Below are positions 20,823-31,990 of a DNA stretch of 64,000 nt, piece after piece (the first letter of the stretch is position 1; each line of letters opens with the position of its first letter). Under the pieces are notes generated by a model. It saw only the letters and a program-made list of their open reading frames with translations, was not told the DNA's origin and did no database searches. The DNA comes from Isochrysis galbana. Taxonomy: Eukaryota; Haptophyta; Isochrysidales; Isochrysidaceae. The position numbers and the translations under genes are program-made. The stretch lies in assembly GCA_018136815.1 (NCBI GenBank), contig CM030943.1, positions 549,975 through 613,974 of the forward strand, given 5' to 3'.

Positions 20823-22427
20823 ATGAGCGGCTCGCTCCGCAGTTTCAGCCAGGGGGGAGGGCGGCGCGGCCACCGTGCATTGGCTGCCGACGAAGAGGAG
20901 CTCAGCACACTCGAGCTGCGCGGGGAGGAGTGGCGGCGGCGGTGTGGTTGGGCCTCGTTCTGTCTCGGTACTCTCTGCACCCTCGGCTCCGCCGCTACTC
21001 TCGTGGTGATGACGCCCGTGCCAAGCGAGAGTGAGCAGGCCCAGCCGCAACCGCCAACAGCAATTGCGAGCGAGGGCATGGCCTCTGTCGCACAGCACGT
21101 CAGCACCGATGTGCACGGCTGGGAGAGTGCAGCACAGATTCTGGACACATCGCCTCCGCACCTGCAGCCTGCCTGGACCCGAAAATCACTGGAGTCACTT
21201 GGAAAGTCTGTGTCGTTTGCGGAACACAATGTGGTTGATGGACTGGTTTATTCCGGACCCCACAGTCAGCTGCACGAGCAGGCGGGTGACTCTATATTAT
21301 TGGAGGCGTCCACCTTCTCGATACGGCCTCAGCCATTGCCGCCGCCACCACCGCCGCCACCGCCGCCACCGCCTCCTCCACCGCCACCATCGCCTCGGCC
21401 ACCCTCGCCTCCCCCTCCTCCTCCTCCTCCTCCTCCTCCTCCCTTGCCACCACCGCCACATCCGCACTCACCTATTGCGTCGCCGCCGCCGCCGCCCGCT
21501 CCCATTCCTTTCTTCTTGTCAAAGAGGGTTGATGAGTGGCAACCCCATACTGGTGGACCAAGCCTCATCGACGGCTGCCCCTCACGTGGTGGTTCTTCGG
21601 TTCAAGCTTTTGCACCCAGAGCTCGGCCTGCCGTCAACGCGCCCTCGGCAGTTAGACTGAACTACTATCTTTACCACGCGGAGTCGGCGAACCACGTTCC
21701 AGGGCAGCCAGGGCAGGGCTACTTTGAGTCACCAGAGCACTTGGAGAACGTGGACGTGGCCAACCTTGAGGGCGTGCTCGCGTACATTCATTATGAGACC
21801 ATCTCGTATACCCTTTGCAATGCCAACGGCGGGCGAGACATCACGCGTGCGCTTGGAATCGACCGTATCACCCGGTACAACGTTACCTCGTTCGCGACCA
21901 GTGCAGTGGGCGGCAAGCAGTTCTCCTCATTCGACGCGATCGACGATGGGAAAATGCAAAATTATCACTCTCCTCCAAACACCAACGTCGGGTGTGGCCA
22001 CCCTTGGTACAGGCGGGCAAGGGAGCTCAGCACTAACTGGGAGAGAGGATATGGAGGCGCTCTTTTCTTTTCCTTGCCTGGCCCTTGTCCGGGGCGGCCC
22101 TGGCACGAAAAGACGTCGAGGTGTATGGTTGCAGAACCTGGTGGGGAGTGCGAGACGCCCGACGGGACAGAGCACTGCACATGGCGCGCTGACCCATTGG
22201 GCTATATTGATGTTGACGAGCTGACCGGAATTCGAGACCGCTCAGCGCATTGCGCAAGTGGGCATGTCGACTACGATCGGCACACCGACAAGGGACGCGG
22301 GGTGTGCTTTTGGGATGGTAGGGAGGATTCACGTCGAGTGAGAGAGCGAGCCGCGCGGCTGAATCATCTGTTTATCCGAAAGTACCCGCTCATCCCAGGA
22401 GATGTGCCGCCTCCGAAGTGTGCTTGA
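20823..22427 (+). CDS. Proline-rich type II membrane protein with a Cys-containing lumenal domain
   Basis: 534 residues from the ATG at 20823; the frame is open upstream but that part is translated pyrimidine tract. Residues 1-40 are cytosolic and basic before a transmembrane segment at about 41-63 (WASFCLGTLCTLGSAATLVV). A linker leads to a poly-Pro/SPRPPSPPPP stretch (about 171-222) of the hydroxyproline-rich kind found in algal extracellular proteins. The C-terminal domain (about 277-534) starts LNYYLYHAESANH. It continues with NVDVANLEGVLAYIHYE, ITRALGIDRITRYNVT, a conserved SLPGPCPGRPW, then PGGECETPDGTEHCTWRADP, DVDELTGI and DKGRGVCFWDGREDSRRV. From memory this layout recurs in large families of secreted or membrane proteins in dinoflagellates and other algae; its function is unknown. 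Single exon. Confidence 0.75.
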   Translation: MSGSLRSFSQGGGRRGHRALAADEEELSTLELRGEEWRRRCGWASFCLGTLCTLGSAATLVVMTPVPSESEQAQPQPPTAIASEGMASVAQHVSTDVHGWESAAQILDTSPPHLQPAWTRKSLESLGKSVSFAEHNVVDGLVYSGPHSQLHEQAGDSILLEASTFSIRPQPLPPPPPPPPPPPPPPPPPSPRPPSPPPPPPPPPPPPLPPPPHPHSPIASPPPPPAPIPFFLSKRVDEWQPHTGGPSLIDGCPSRGGSSVQAFAPRARPAVNAPSAVRLNYYLYHAESANHVPGQPGQGYFESPEHLENVDVANLEGVLAYIHYETISYTLCNANGGRDITRALGIDRITRYNVTSFATSAVGGKQFSSFDAIDDGKMQNYHSPPNTNVGCGHPWYRRARELSTNWERGYGGALFFSLPGPCPGRPWHEKTSRCMVAEPGGECETPDGTEHCTWRADPLGYIDVDELTGIRDRSAHCASGHVDYDRHTDKGRGVCFWDGREDSRRVRERAARLNHLFIRKYPLIPGDVPPPKCA

Positions 22428-23186
22428 ACTATGCAGCCAATCATGGAGGAGGACACACGGTGGGAACGATTCATCAGCCGCGCCGTTATGTTCCGGTTGT
22501 TCAATTTTGCAGTTGCTCTCAGCTATTTGTCGTCTATTTAAAAGAAGCGCTTATATTTGCCACCTTTAGGCATGATGCAAGCGCATAGCATGAGCATAGA
22601 TGTAATTTAATTTTCTAAGATTCTTAGCTGATCGCGGCGCAGCCAAGAGAAACAGGACTCGTGCTCAGAGATCTAGGGCGTTCTCTAGGACGGGACACTC
22701 CAACACAATAAAGCACCCCTATCGCCCCCCTTCGGCCCATCCGCATCGCAAAAAGGCGAAGGCACGGAGCGGTTCCTCGCCGGACGCGTCACGGCCAAGG
22801 GGACGGAGCGAATGTCATTCCGAATGTGCTGATCCTGCTTTTTGGAGTCGAAGGGTTGGCGGAGTCACGGTGGCGATGTAGGGGTGTGCGTTGTCCAATT
22901 TGTTCAAGTGAAAAACCGACACTGAAGGTGGCGGTCGTCGCTGTCGGCTTGCGCTCCAGAGCCGGCCGGTGGTGCGGCGGCGCGCCACTCTGGCTAGATG
23001 CCGCGATCTCAGGTGTGGGGCCTCCCCATACGACCCCGCATGTTGTCTCGGAGCTTATGCCTTCCGGCGTTGCCGTACGTGTCGCCTCCTTGGTGTGTGC
23101 TCTCGTGTCCGTCGAGGTCGAGGTGTCCTCGACGCAGTTGTAGTCGCCCCCTATCAGGGTGTTGATCGAGGCTCCCAGGCCCGACT
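22428..23186. other. Gene-free spacer
   Basis: Downstream of the proline-rich gene; no recognisable gene or repeat until the LTR start at 23187. Confidence 0.4.
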
Positions 23187-23556
23187 TGTTGTATTCCTGC
23201 CCACCTGAAGGCTGTAGGCATGAATATTCGTGTAAGGTACGCGCTCACAATTACAATTGAACAGTTACCCGTGTTGCCACTGACGCACAAGACACACAGA
23301 TTCGGATTCCCCATGGTCTCAAGTCCAGGTTTGCAGATTTTGGTCTCGAAATTTGCGATTCGAATTTTGTTTTTGCTGTTACTATAATTGTTGGCTCGTT
23401 TAAGGTAATAAACCGGCATGACTTCGACTTCTCGTTCTGCAGTCGCTCTGCGAGACTCTCTCTCTCTCTCTCTCTCTCTCTCCGTCCGCCTCTCCTCGGC
23501 CGACGGCAGGAAGATTCGTCCAAAACATTCTCCGGTCCCAAGATATCTCGTGGGGG
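23187..23556 (+). repeat. LTR (5' part) of the TGTTGTATTC family
   Basis: Matches 33416-33054 (minus) almost base for base and 53575-53706 over its first 130 bases. It includes a short CT microsatellite at about 23455-23480. The LTR 3' boundary and primer-binding site could not be placed. Confidence 0.75.
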
Positions 23557-24473
23557 GTCTCTCCGCGCTCCGCGAGGGAAAGGACGCGATCTCGCTCCGA
23601 GATCGGCCTCGCGCCCTCCCACGCTGCCCCGCCGTGCCCTCGGTCCCTCGCCCCCCCCCCGCGGCAGGTTCTTTCCCTCGGCGTGCCATCCGTCGCCTTC
23701 GGCCGTTATATCATTCCCCCCAGCGCGAGGTTCTTCTCCTCCGCGCGCGGTTCGTTTCCTCCGGCCGTCGTTCGTTCCCCCCCGCGCGCGCGCTGTTCCC
23801 CCCCCCTCGCTTCGATTCCTCTCGCGATTCCTTCGATGATTGCCTCCATCTCGTCCGTTCTTCTTCGCGATTCTCGCGGAGGGGGCACCGATGTTTAACG
23901 TTAGTTTCGCCGCGTTTTCGGTGAAAGAAAGGAAGAACGAATGGCACGCGCCTCGCGTCTCGCGTCTCGTTTCGTCGCCCCTTGCTCGTTGCTTGTCTAG
24001 AAGGTCTCTCCGCACATCGCCTTCTTCCCCCCGCGCGATTTTGGATCTCTCCTCGACCCTCCGCGTTGGCTTCAGCGGACGAGTTTCACTTTAACGATAG
24101 TTCGAACCCTTCGTTTGCGTAGTTTTGCGCTCTCTTTACGTATTTCTTCGCGCATGACGAGCGATCGCGACCTCAGCCTTCGCCGCGCGGGGAGGGTTGT
24201 TTATCGTATGATTCCGGAGTGTTTACGTTAGTTTTCTGAGCCCAAGGTCGTTGGGGTTTGGGTTTCTTGTGAGTGATTTTGTAGGAACTTCGTCGAGTCC
24301 CACCGTGTTCCCAAGCGAGTCCCCCCGAGTTCCCGAGTCTATACCCCGAGTCAACGAGTCAATACCAGCCAAGCACGCGCCTGAGCCACCCCCAGTCGCC
24401 TGCCACCACCTCCCACAAGCCTCCTTCCACACTTCCACGCCCTCCGTGCGTCGTGCGTCGTGCGTCGATCACC

Positions 24474-24659
24474 ATGCCCGTAGTCACCCCCGAGGAAAGC
24501 TCCATGAGCTCCCCGCAAGAACCGCACTCCGCGCTAGCTGCCGGCGCGCCCTCGCAGGCCATCACCAAGAGTGAGATGAGCCTTGCTCTGACAAGCACAA
24601 AATCTTCGCTCGTGCCTTCGGCTCCGGTCGTCACGTCGAGTTCTTCCCGAGCTCGCTAG
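24474..24659 (+). pseudogene. gag N-terminal fragment (deleted copy)
   Basis: MPVVTPEESSMSSPQEPHSA..., the same start as the gag at 58123, ending at a TAG a few bases into the deletion junction. It shows that this copy and the methyltransferase-bearing copies are one family. Confidence 0.75.
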
Positions 24660-25845
24660 CTCGATCCTTGCTGAATTCGAGTCGATCCTTTCGAAAGCTC
24701 AATCTTCGATCACCGCCGGTCCGGTCTCTGTTCCTGACTCTAGCTCCTCGTCGAAGAAAAGTTCCCGATTCCTCCTTCGCGATGGCCTACTCTACTGCCG
24801 CTCCTCAGAAGCGGAAGAGGCTCCTCTTCGTTTATACATTCCGGAGTCCCTTCGTGACACGTACCTCCGCGCCTACCATGACCACCTTGGTCACCCAGGT
24901 GCGACAAGGATGTCTACCCTACTTCGTACTCGAGTGTACTGGCCTGGCTTGTCCGCCTCTGTATCGGAATACGTTCGAGAGTGCCACGAATGCACTCTTG
25001 GCAAACTGTTACCGCGACCGCTCGCCCATCCATCCGGTCTTTCTATCGGATCCTATCCTTTCGACGTCGTCTATTGCGATATTCTTTCGATGGCTCCCAC
25101 TCACAATTTCGTATCCGGCCGCTCCGGTTTTGACAAGCTGATTGTTTTCGTCGATTCTCTCTCTCGTTGGATTGAAGCTGAGCCTTGCAACGGTAACCCC
25201 TCGTCCGCGAAATGTCTAGACGTCTTCATGCGTCTCATCGTATCTCGTTATGGAGTCCCTCGCCAACTTCGAACCGACGCCGGCTCGAATCTTTGCTCTC
25301 GATTAGTGGACCTAATTCTCAAAGCGACCGGCACGGACTTGAGCACTACTGAAGCCTATCGCCACGAAGGCGTAGGGCTAGTGGAAAGAGCTCAACAAAC
25401 TCTCCTCACGATGACTCGAGTCTCCAATGAAGGCGGCGCCCATTGGGTCGATCACCTTCCGTTTCTTCTCATGTCTATGCGAGCGACCGCCGGTCGCGTC
25501 GTACCCAAGTCACCCGCGGCTATCATGTTTGGTCGGGAGCTTCGTCTTCCAGCTCAACTTGCTGACCCTGCTCCTGTTCTTGAGTTGCTTCCATCTAGGC
25601 CTCCGTCCGATGCCGTCACTTACGCCACCGAGCTCAATAAGAAGCTTCTCGAGTCGTGGCGTTCCGCCCTCGAAAGTACTCAAGAAGCACAACGCGAATC
25701 AATGCGCTCTGCCTCTCAAAAGTCTAAACTCGGCGTCACCTTCAAACCAGGAGACAGAGTTTGTCGTCGAATCCCTGGCCACGCCAACAAACTTCAGTAT
25801 CTCTACTCCGGTCCCTACCGAGTAGAAGAAAAAAAAAACTTCTGA
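24656..25845 (+). pseudogene. Ty3/gypsy integrase
   Basis: Open frame with the complete integrase layout. A short upstream linker ends in FLLRDGLLYC. The HHCC zinc domain (YHDHLGHPGATRM, CHECTLGK) follows. The DD35E core comes next with D1 in FDVVYCDIL, D2 in LRTDAGSNL and E in YRHEGVGLVERAQQTL, followed by the C-terminal SH3-like segment FKPGDRVCRRIPG. All catalytic residues are present. It ends in an A-rich run (EEKKNF) at 25845, which may be a frameshift truncation. The frame is +1 to the gag fragment just upstream, so it is not expressible as a fusion here. Confidence 0.9.
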
Positions 25846-25854
25846 AGATTCAGG

Positions 25855-26419
25855 GCTACACACCTACTATTTATGGGACTTCCCTTCGCTATCTACACCG
25901 CCCTTATCATCCCTCCCTCCACCTCTTCCCCTGCCCCCCTTCTTTCCTTTTTCTTCGGTTTCCGGGGTCCGGCCTCGGTGCGCTACCTGAGGCCTGGTTT
26001 AGAGTGTGGGGTCCGGGCAGGCCTTCTGGAATTGTCTTTGTTGTCGAGTGTGTCCGTCTGGTCGCTTTTTGTTTGTTTGGTTTATATCCAGGTTCCATTG
26101 TCTCTATCAGCGACTTTGGTAGGTGTATCGATGTTTCAATTTCCTTTGTTCCCTTGTTCCGTGGTCCCCTCGACAGCGTGTGCGATCCCCAGCTTGGAGG
26201 CTAGTTCCACTAGCTCCGCGCTGGGCTTAAGACCGCCTTTGTCGTTCCTGTTGAAAACGGGTCTCAAGTCGTTCATGTCTATCCTTTTTTTAGGCTGTCT
26301 TCCCATGCCGTGCACGCGCGCATGCGCGCTCGGCGGCGCACGCGTGCAGTATAAGGTTAGTATCTAGCATGGGGGTAGTTTAAAGTTAGTATTGGATACA
26401 AGTGTACTTTAAAGTTAGT
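25855..26419. other. Region after the integrase, with a 32-bp direct repeat
   Basis: No gene. An exact 32-bp sequence at 26308-26339 recurs at 26538-26569. Between them is a short AT-richer stretch with two TTTAAAGTTAGTAT units. Confidence 0.55.
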
Positions 26420-26947
26420 ATGAGGGAGGGGGGTCTGACAAACTCTTTCCTCGCCAGAGGTCGTGCGCACTACCCACCGACTGTTCGTCGTGTTGGCATC
26501 ACCTCCTCGCCCCAAAAGTTTTTCAGAGCCCATCCGGCCGTGCACGCGCGCATGCGCGCTCGGCGGCGCGCCTTCGAAGGCTGCGTAGAGCTGCGCACGC
26601 TCACATTGGGTCCGTGCGTCCACATCTCCCAGCTCATCGGCTGCGGTGCGCTCCGTCAGATGGCCGTGCACATGTCGAGCGCGCCGGCCACAGACTGGAA
26701 GTGGATGTCTCGGATGGCCACCTACATGCACCCGCGGCTCACACTGCACCTGCTCGGGTGCAATGAACGACCACCCGTGGCCTGCCGCGTCGCGGCGGGG
26801 GTGTGCGTCATCCCCGTGACGCACCAAGAGGCCGTCCGAAGGATCCAGGAGGCGGTGAAGCACGCGTGCTATGCGCCCGGGGGGAAGTTTTACCGGGCGT
26901 GCCAACTCCGATTCGAAGCTAATTCGGCAGCTGCGCATGCAACCTGA
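26420..26947 (+). CDS. Uncharacterised ORF, probably a gene fragment
   Basis: 175 codons from an ATG at 26420. The part from about residue 40 onward (ELRTLTLGPCVHISQLIG, TDWKWMSRMATYMHPRLTL, VTHQEAVRRIQEAVKHACYA) looks like real protein in composition and hydrophobic pattern. I do not recognise the family. The N-terminus overlaps a duplicated segment (32-bp repeat at 26538), so the start is doubtful. Confidence 0.35.
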   Translation: MREGGLTNSFLARGRAHYPPTVRRVGITSSPQKFFRAHPAVHARMRARRRAFEGCVELRTLTLGPCVHISQLIGCGALRQMAVHMSSAPATDWKWMSRMATYMHPRLTLHLLGCNERPPVACRVAAGVCVIPVTHQEAVRRIQEAVKHACYAPGGKFYRACQLRFEANSAAAHAT

Positions 26948-27034
26948 GGGCGGGGGGGAAAAAATCTTTAGGACTTGTCGCGATGTGTGGGTAGTGTGTG
27001 GTTTGTTGTGGGTGTTTGTGTTTCGTGACGGGTT

Positions 27035-27346
27035 TTATGTCCTCTTGCTGCGTCTTTGTGCAGCCTGTTGCAATGTCTCCTTCCCCTGCCGGGACAGGTT
27101 CATCTTGTTCGTCTTGTAAAAGCGGAAAATTTTCGTCTTCCATAACGTCAGCAGGACAAGGATACAAAGCACAAAGAGCACCCCGATCGCAATACCGGCC
27201 CTCTTCAAGTTGCCCTTCCACGACAACTCCAAGATACCGATGAGTGCGCTTGGAAGCAGTAACCAGAACGCGAGGCCACCCAACAGGCTAGCCAATGGGA
27301 AGACGTCGTAGTCTTCTTCGAAGAAATCGCGAACGTAAACCCACAT
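27035..27346 (-). CDS. Small two-TM membrane protein, unknown
   Basis: 103 residues from an ATG at 27346 (MWVYVRDFFEEDYDVFPL). Two clear hydrophobic segments, FPLASLLGGLAFWLLLPSAL and IAIGVLFVLCILVLLTLW, are separated by a short basic loop, and the tail is basic and hydrophilic (RQGKETLQQAAQRRSKR). The pattern is that of a genuine short membrane protein. No family recognised; an additional upstream exon is possible. Confidence 0.5.
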   Translation of the reverse strand: MWVYVRDFFEEDYDVFPLASLLGGLAFWLLLPSALIGILELSWKGNLKRAGIAIGVLFVLCILVLLTLWKTKIFRFYKTNKMNLSRQGKETLQQAAQRRSKRT

Positions 27347-28416
27347 CTTACATTGTGAACAACAAAAAAACGCCCTCGCCCAAAAGTTTTTTGGAGCCCA
27401 ATAAGTGGGGCATCAGTCGAAAAAAAAACCAAACTTGGGGTTTCAGTCTCTTGGAGCCCGTTCGCCGAGGCGAGCGCATTGAGCCCAGGGCTCATGTGCA
27501 AGTGCAAGCTCGGCCTGATGGTGGCCTGCGTTGGACTCATGCATAGCCCGGTCGCGGAGGGCACCATCGGTGATGGGCAGCGCACGCGAAGGCCTGAATG
27601 AGCTCCCTATCTATAGATAGGTTCTGGTATGGGAGATCAGCAAAAAAACCGGGGATCCATTTGGTGAGCGGTGACTGGAACGGCCTCGTGGTGCCCCCGT
27701 CCTCGTGGCGTTGATGCTTGTACAGTAGTATTATTATTCGTAGTATTATTATTCATTGCATCAACGCCACACCGCATGAGGTAGACGCACTGTACACACA
27801 TGCAAAAACGTCGCGCACATGGCGCATGGCACAACAGCCTTGGTATCAAGAGAATAGCACACTGAAGACGATTGATCGTCAAAGGCGACGCGCGCGAGCC
27901 CCCATCGTCTCATGCCCGTTTGTTTCCCCCCTCCAGCTCTTCCAAGCCCACCAGAGCTCGCCGCACTACTTGCATGCCGATTGTATGATGATGTTCATGT
28001 ATGCGCAAGGAGTGCGCGTGCTCTGTGCATTGGTTAGCCAATAGCTCGTTGTTCAATTCAATCTGGAAGACGATTGCCAGCCGGTCTGAGAGGCATTGAC
28101 GATGGGCATGGTTAATAGCCGAGATCTTGAGAGACACAGCCCGTCGTGCGCCATGAGTGGCGCGATCGTTGGTGTGACGCCACTACATCACAGCACCAAT
28201 GCAGTTTCCATGTTCCTCACGTGTAAACGAGGAGTCCCCATCAGTTTTCGTCAGGTATGCATGATGAACATAACATCCTGAAGTTGCCGCGCGCCAACAA
28301 GCTACACTCGCAAATACCAGAGCACTGTAACTTGTTTCGTTTGCATGGCAAGCTCCACCGACAAGTGGAAGCGGTGTCCATGCTAGAGGCACATCTAGCT
28401 CCGCGCCGATGCCTCC
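27347..28416. other. Gene-free spacer
   Basis: Holds a 13-bp inverted repeat forming a hairpin at 27705-27770 (GTGGCGTTGATGC and its complement around an ATTATT-rich loop). Nothing else was recognised. Confidence 0.45.
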
Positions 28417-30676
28417 TCACTCCCACTCGGTGGTGGCGGGAGGCTTCGATGTGATGTCGAGGGCGATGCGAGAGATGCCAGAGACCTCGGCCATGATTCG
28501 GTCGTGGAGCTCCTTGAGGCCATCGAGCGGCAAGTCATGGCCTGGCAAGGCCGGCTTCCCTACGGGAGCGCGGCGAGGTACGAGTGACGCGTGAGCGACG
28601 ACGGCTCCCTCCGGCGGTAAGACCCACCGCAGCGTCCACGAGGGCCACAGCGGCATTTAACACGCTTCACCTGTCATGAAATCTCTCGTGATGAATGCAC
28701 GAATACCGATTGACCGCTGCGCCCCACCATCAAAAGCGACTGGGAAGAGGACGACGGGCACTTGGGCGAGCGAGCGGAGCAAGTTGTACTTGGTCAAGAT
28801 CTGGGTGACGATGTGGTCGGCTTTGCGAAGCTGCTCAAGGGGCTCCTTGGTAAGCGTTGTCGGAGTCACCGTCCTCGGCGGCTGCAAAGGGGGGGCGGAC
28901 GAGGAGCGGCCACGCATGAGTGGCGACATCAGGCGGCATTCACAGCGGGCTTGGCGCCCATTTCGCCACCAATAGCCTCGTACGCGCGAGGCGGCAGCGC
29001 ACCTCCTTGATGGCGGGTCCTAGCACGTAGACGACACGATTGACGTTGTGTACGTGCCCCGGGATCTCCTTGGCCAGCTTGAAGAGTTCCTGCCACTTGT
29101 CGTCGGGCGAGACGTCCGACGAAAGGGCCGCTAGGTACGAGTAGGAGCGGCCGTCGCCCTGCACGCCGACGGTGCGCACCGGCAACAGAGCGGGGGCAAG
29201 CTGGAGGTGCGGGTAGCGCGCGCATTCGGCCTTGAGTTCGGCGGCCGTGGCATCAAACTCGGGCGTCATGTACGGCTCGGTGGCACACAGCGTACGGATG
29301 GCGATCCCCGGTCCGGGGAAAGGCTGGCGCCAGACGAGGTGTTGCGGCAAGCCGAGCTTGAGCCCGAGCTCGCGCACCTCATCCTTGTGATAGTCCTTAA
29401 GCGGCTCGATGATGCGGCCCTACAGGGGTTGGGCGGCGGGAGGGGTGGTAAAAGGTGGATTGGGGGCGGCGGGGAGAGAGGGGGGGGTCCTTAAGCCCGC
29501 GCGGGTGCGGCGTGGGCAATATGGCCGGGCTGGCCGGCCTGCGGCGCTATGGCGCGCCCGCACCTGCTCGCGCAAGTCGCGCACGAGCTGCGTGTCGTTG
29601 TGATGCGTCTTGATGACATTAGCATTGGAGGAGACGAGCGAGGAGGCCGACTCAATGAGATCGGGCCGGAGCGTCCCCTGGGCCAGGAAGACGTCCTCTG
29701 CCGTGAGCCCTCGCTTGCTCACCATGGCCTGCGTGACGCGCATGAAGGTGTCGCCGATGATCTTGCGCTTGAGCTCCGGCCGACACTCCCTCTCGAGCGG
29801 CAGCGAGGTCTCGCCATTGACCTCGGTGACGGCCTTGGCAAAGTCATCGGTGGCGTCGAGTGCTTCGATGGGTAGGCCAAGCGCGCCGAGCGCCTCGACC
29901 ACGTCCTTGGACTCATTATGCCGCATGAAGCCGTGGTCAATGTGTAACGCGATGACGCGCTCAGGCCCAAGGGCCTTGTGCAGCAGCGCGGCGCACACTG
30001 AGGAGTCGACGCCGCCCGAGACGAGGACGAGGACGCGCTTGTCGCTGACCGACTCGCGGATGTACTCGATCGCCGACTGCTCGCGGCAAGCCATCGTGTA
30101 CGAGCCCGAGAGGCCGCACACGTTGAAGAGGAAGTTGGAGAAGATTGCGTTGCCATCGACCGACAGGTCAACCTCCGGGTGGAACTGCACACCGTACAGC
30201 CGCTTCTCCTCGCATTCCATCGCAGCGACTATGTCTCCCGAGCGCCCCGTCACCCGAAACCCCTCCGCGGGCGTCTCGATCGAGTCCCCATGCGTGAGGA
30301 GCACCTCAGTCTTCTCGCCAATCCCCTCGAAGAGCCTCGACTCTCCTTCGAGCCTCACCTCAAACACCCCATCCTCGCGCCTGGCCTTCTTGGCGACGGT
30401 TCCCCCGTGGGCATAGTTAAGCAGCTGCATCCCGTAGCAGATGCCTAGCACTGGCACGCCCGCAGAGAAGAGTCCAGGGTCGAAGTGTGGGGCCTGAGGC
30501 CCATAGACGGACTGCGGGCCTCCAGAGACAATCAGAGCCTTGTACTGAGAGAGGTGGGCGGCGGGGGTGGAGAGGGGGAGGAGGACGCATTCGACACGCA
30601 GCTCGCGAAGACGACGATCGATAACCTTGCCGTACTGCGCCCCAGCGTCCAGGATGGCCACCACCTCGGACGACAT
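28417..30676 (-). CDS. GUAA: GMP synthase (glutamine-hydrolysing), four exons
   Basis: Exons on the minus strand: 30676-29564, 29419-29003, 28881-28671 and 28559-28417; they join in phase to 627 residues. The class I glutamine amidotransferase domain comes first ([19 protein letters not shown]), with the nucleophile Cys80 in GICYGMQ and His166/Glu168 in VQFHPEVD. The ATP pyrophosphatase domain has the PP-loop SGGVDSS (220-226) and [10 protein letters not shown]. The C-terminal dimerisation domain has [24 protein letters not shown] and the terminal [10 protein letters not shown]. It converts XMP to GMP with glutamine and ATP, the last step of guanylate synthesis. Donors are GTGCGG, GTGCGC and GTGAAG. 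A GA-rich tract starts 10 bases upstream of the ATG; in-frame codons through it are not protein. Confidence 0.97.
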
Positions 30677-30684
30677 GGCGGGTC

Positions 30685-30686
<2 letters not shown>

Positions 30687-30715
<29 letters not shown>

Positions 30716-30739
30716 CCCCCCTCCCCCCCCCCCCCCCCT

Positions 30740-30799
<60 letters not shown>

Positions 30800-30820
30800 C
30801 CCTCCCCCCCCCACCCCCCT
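30687..30820. repeat. (CT)n / poly-C microsatellite upstream of GMP synthase
   Basis: CT blocks interrupted by C runs on the plus strand, which is GA/G on the GMP synthase coding strand, ending 10 bases before the ATG. It must be 5' UTR or core promoter. Confidence 0.95.
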
Positions 30821-31428
30821 CTCAGTCTCTCTCTGGTGGCCGGTGGATGGAACGCTAGTCTTTCCCGCTTCAAAGCATTTTACTCAAGATCGGCGTCGTA
30901 CCCTCGACGCAAGTTCTGGAAGAACTCCTCGGCACTCTCGCCGCGCCACCAGAGTCTCTCTTTACTCCAGGCGTTTTCTAACTTCTATGGGAACGTCGCC
31001 GCGGTTCTGTGCGCGGAAACAGATATCACAACTTTTAAGAAATATAACTTTCTAACCCCGCGGGACTCGTATGCACTTCAAGCACATCCTTCATAGGTTC
31101 ATAGGTTCATAGGAGGATAGCGACGGCGAATAGATTCGCTGACGACCCGAAGTGCCGCTTCTGCGGGATATCCCCCGAGAGCTCTACACATTTAGCTCTC
31201 TGCGCCGTGACGGTGCCCATCTCCAAATTCATAGAGGGACTTTCGGGCTTTTAGGGTTCAACCTCAAACCGCGTTCCGGGTTCAGAGATGGCTCAGCGTC
31301 TCTTTTGTTATCAAGTGGATGGGCCTCACCCCTCCTCGAGATACCTAGGTATTCTGGCATGGAGGTATATACTAACGGACTTCTACAACATCCAGTATGG
31401 CAACGCGGACGGCAGGCCCGTTAGGACG
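30821..31428. other. Gene-free spacer
   Basis: No gene or repeat recognised between the GMP synthase upstream tract and the hAT target duplication. Confidence 0.4.
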
Positions 31429-31724
31429 ATCCTAAGTAGGGGCTGACAAGAGTTGCTCGCTCAGACCCTCAAAATTGCTCCAAAAAGTTGCTCCGAGTTG
31501 CTTGGAAAGGGGGCAAAGTTGCTCGCAAGTTGCTCGCAGTTGCTCGGAGTTTCGCAGCGCGCGAGCCGCACGTACGTGTTCGCCGTGGGGTCGGGTGGGG
31601 TCCGTGTCGCACCATCCCCTGCCAAAAACTTCATGCACTAGTCACTAGTAGTTGCGTTAGTGCATAGCGTTGAGTTAGTTAGTTAGTTAGTTAGTACTTC
31701 AAGCTTCAAGCACTTAGTACTTAG

Positions 31725-31990
31725 TTAGCACACATCACGATCATTGTACTGCAACATGAGTGCGGCTTGCATTTGATCGGCAAGACCAGTGGTCTGCAGA
31801 GAACCAAACATAAACATACATTGGACAAGAGAGAAAACACGCTCGCATGCGGCCGAATTCGGAGTTAATGAGAATATGATGCGAGCACCCAATGCCCATG
31901 TCGGGATCTTTGTGTGGTTGAGCGCACACCACCGCAACACCTTGGTGGTAAAGTCGTGTACATCGCTCTGATCGACCGTGAAATCCATCG
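31725..31990 (-). pseudogene. hAT transposase C-terminal dimerisation domain
   Basis: Minus-strand frame with MDFTVDQSDVHDFTTKVL, then the hallmark hAT block (SLTPNSAACERVFSLV, then LADQMQAALMLQYN). This is the hATC dimerisation region that ends most hAT transposases. The catalytic DDE part is missing, replaced by retroelement fragments, so the copy is non-autonomous. Confidence 0.85.

Larger units (their letters stand above)
23187..25854 (+). mobile_element. Internally deleted Ty3/gypsy LTR retrotransposon
   Basis: Starts with an LTR beginning TGTTGTATTC at 23187 and proceeds through a leader that is nearly identical to 57441-58280. It reaches the gag start at 24474 and then jumps at about 24655 directly into integrase. 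The rest of gag, the protease, the reverse transcriptase and most of RNase H are missing. No matching 3' LTR was seen in 25855-26300. Confidence 0.8.

Noticed and set aside
23009-24015. Arg/Glu-rich minus-strand frames of over 220 codons
   Set aside because: Antisense translation of the gypsy LTR and leader; the same frames appear in every LTR copy.
29610-30416. 268-codon plus-strand frame
   Set aside because: Antisense shadow of GMP synthase.
31668-31695. TTAG tandem repeats as a telomere-like tract
   Set aside because: Only about six TTAG units, inside a hAT element, and not TTAGGG or TTTAGGG.
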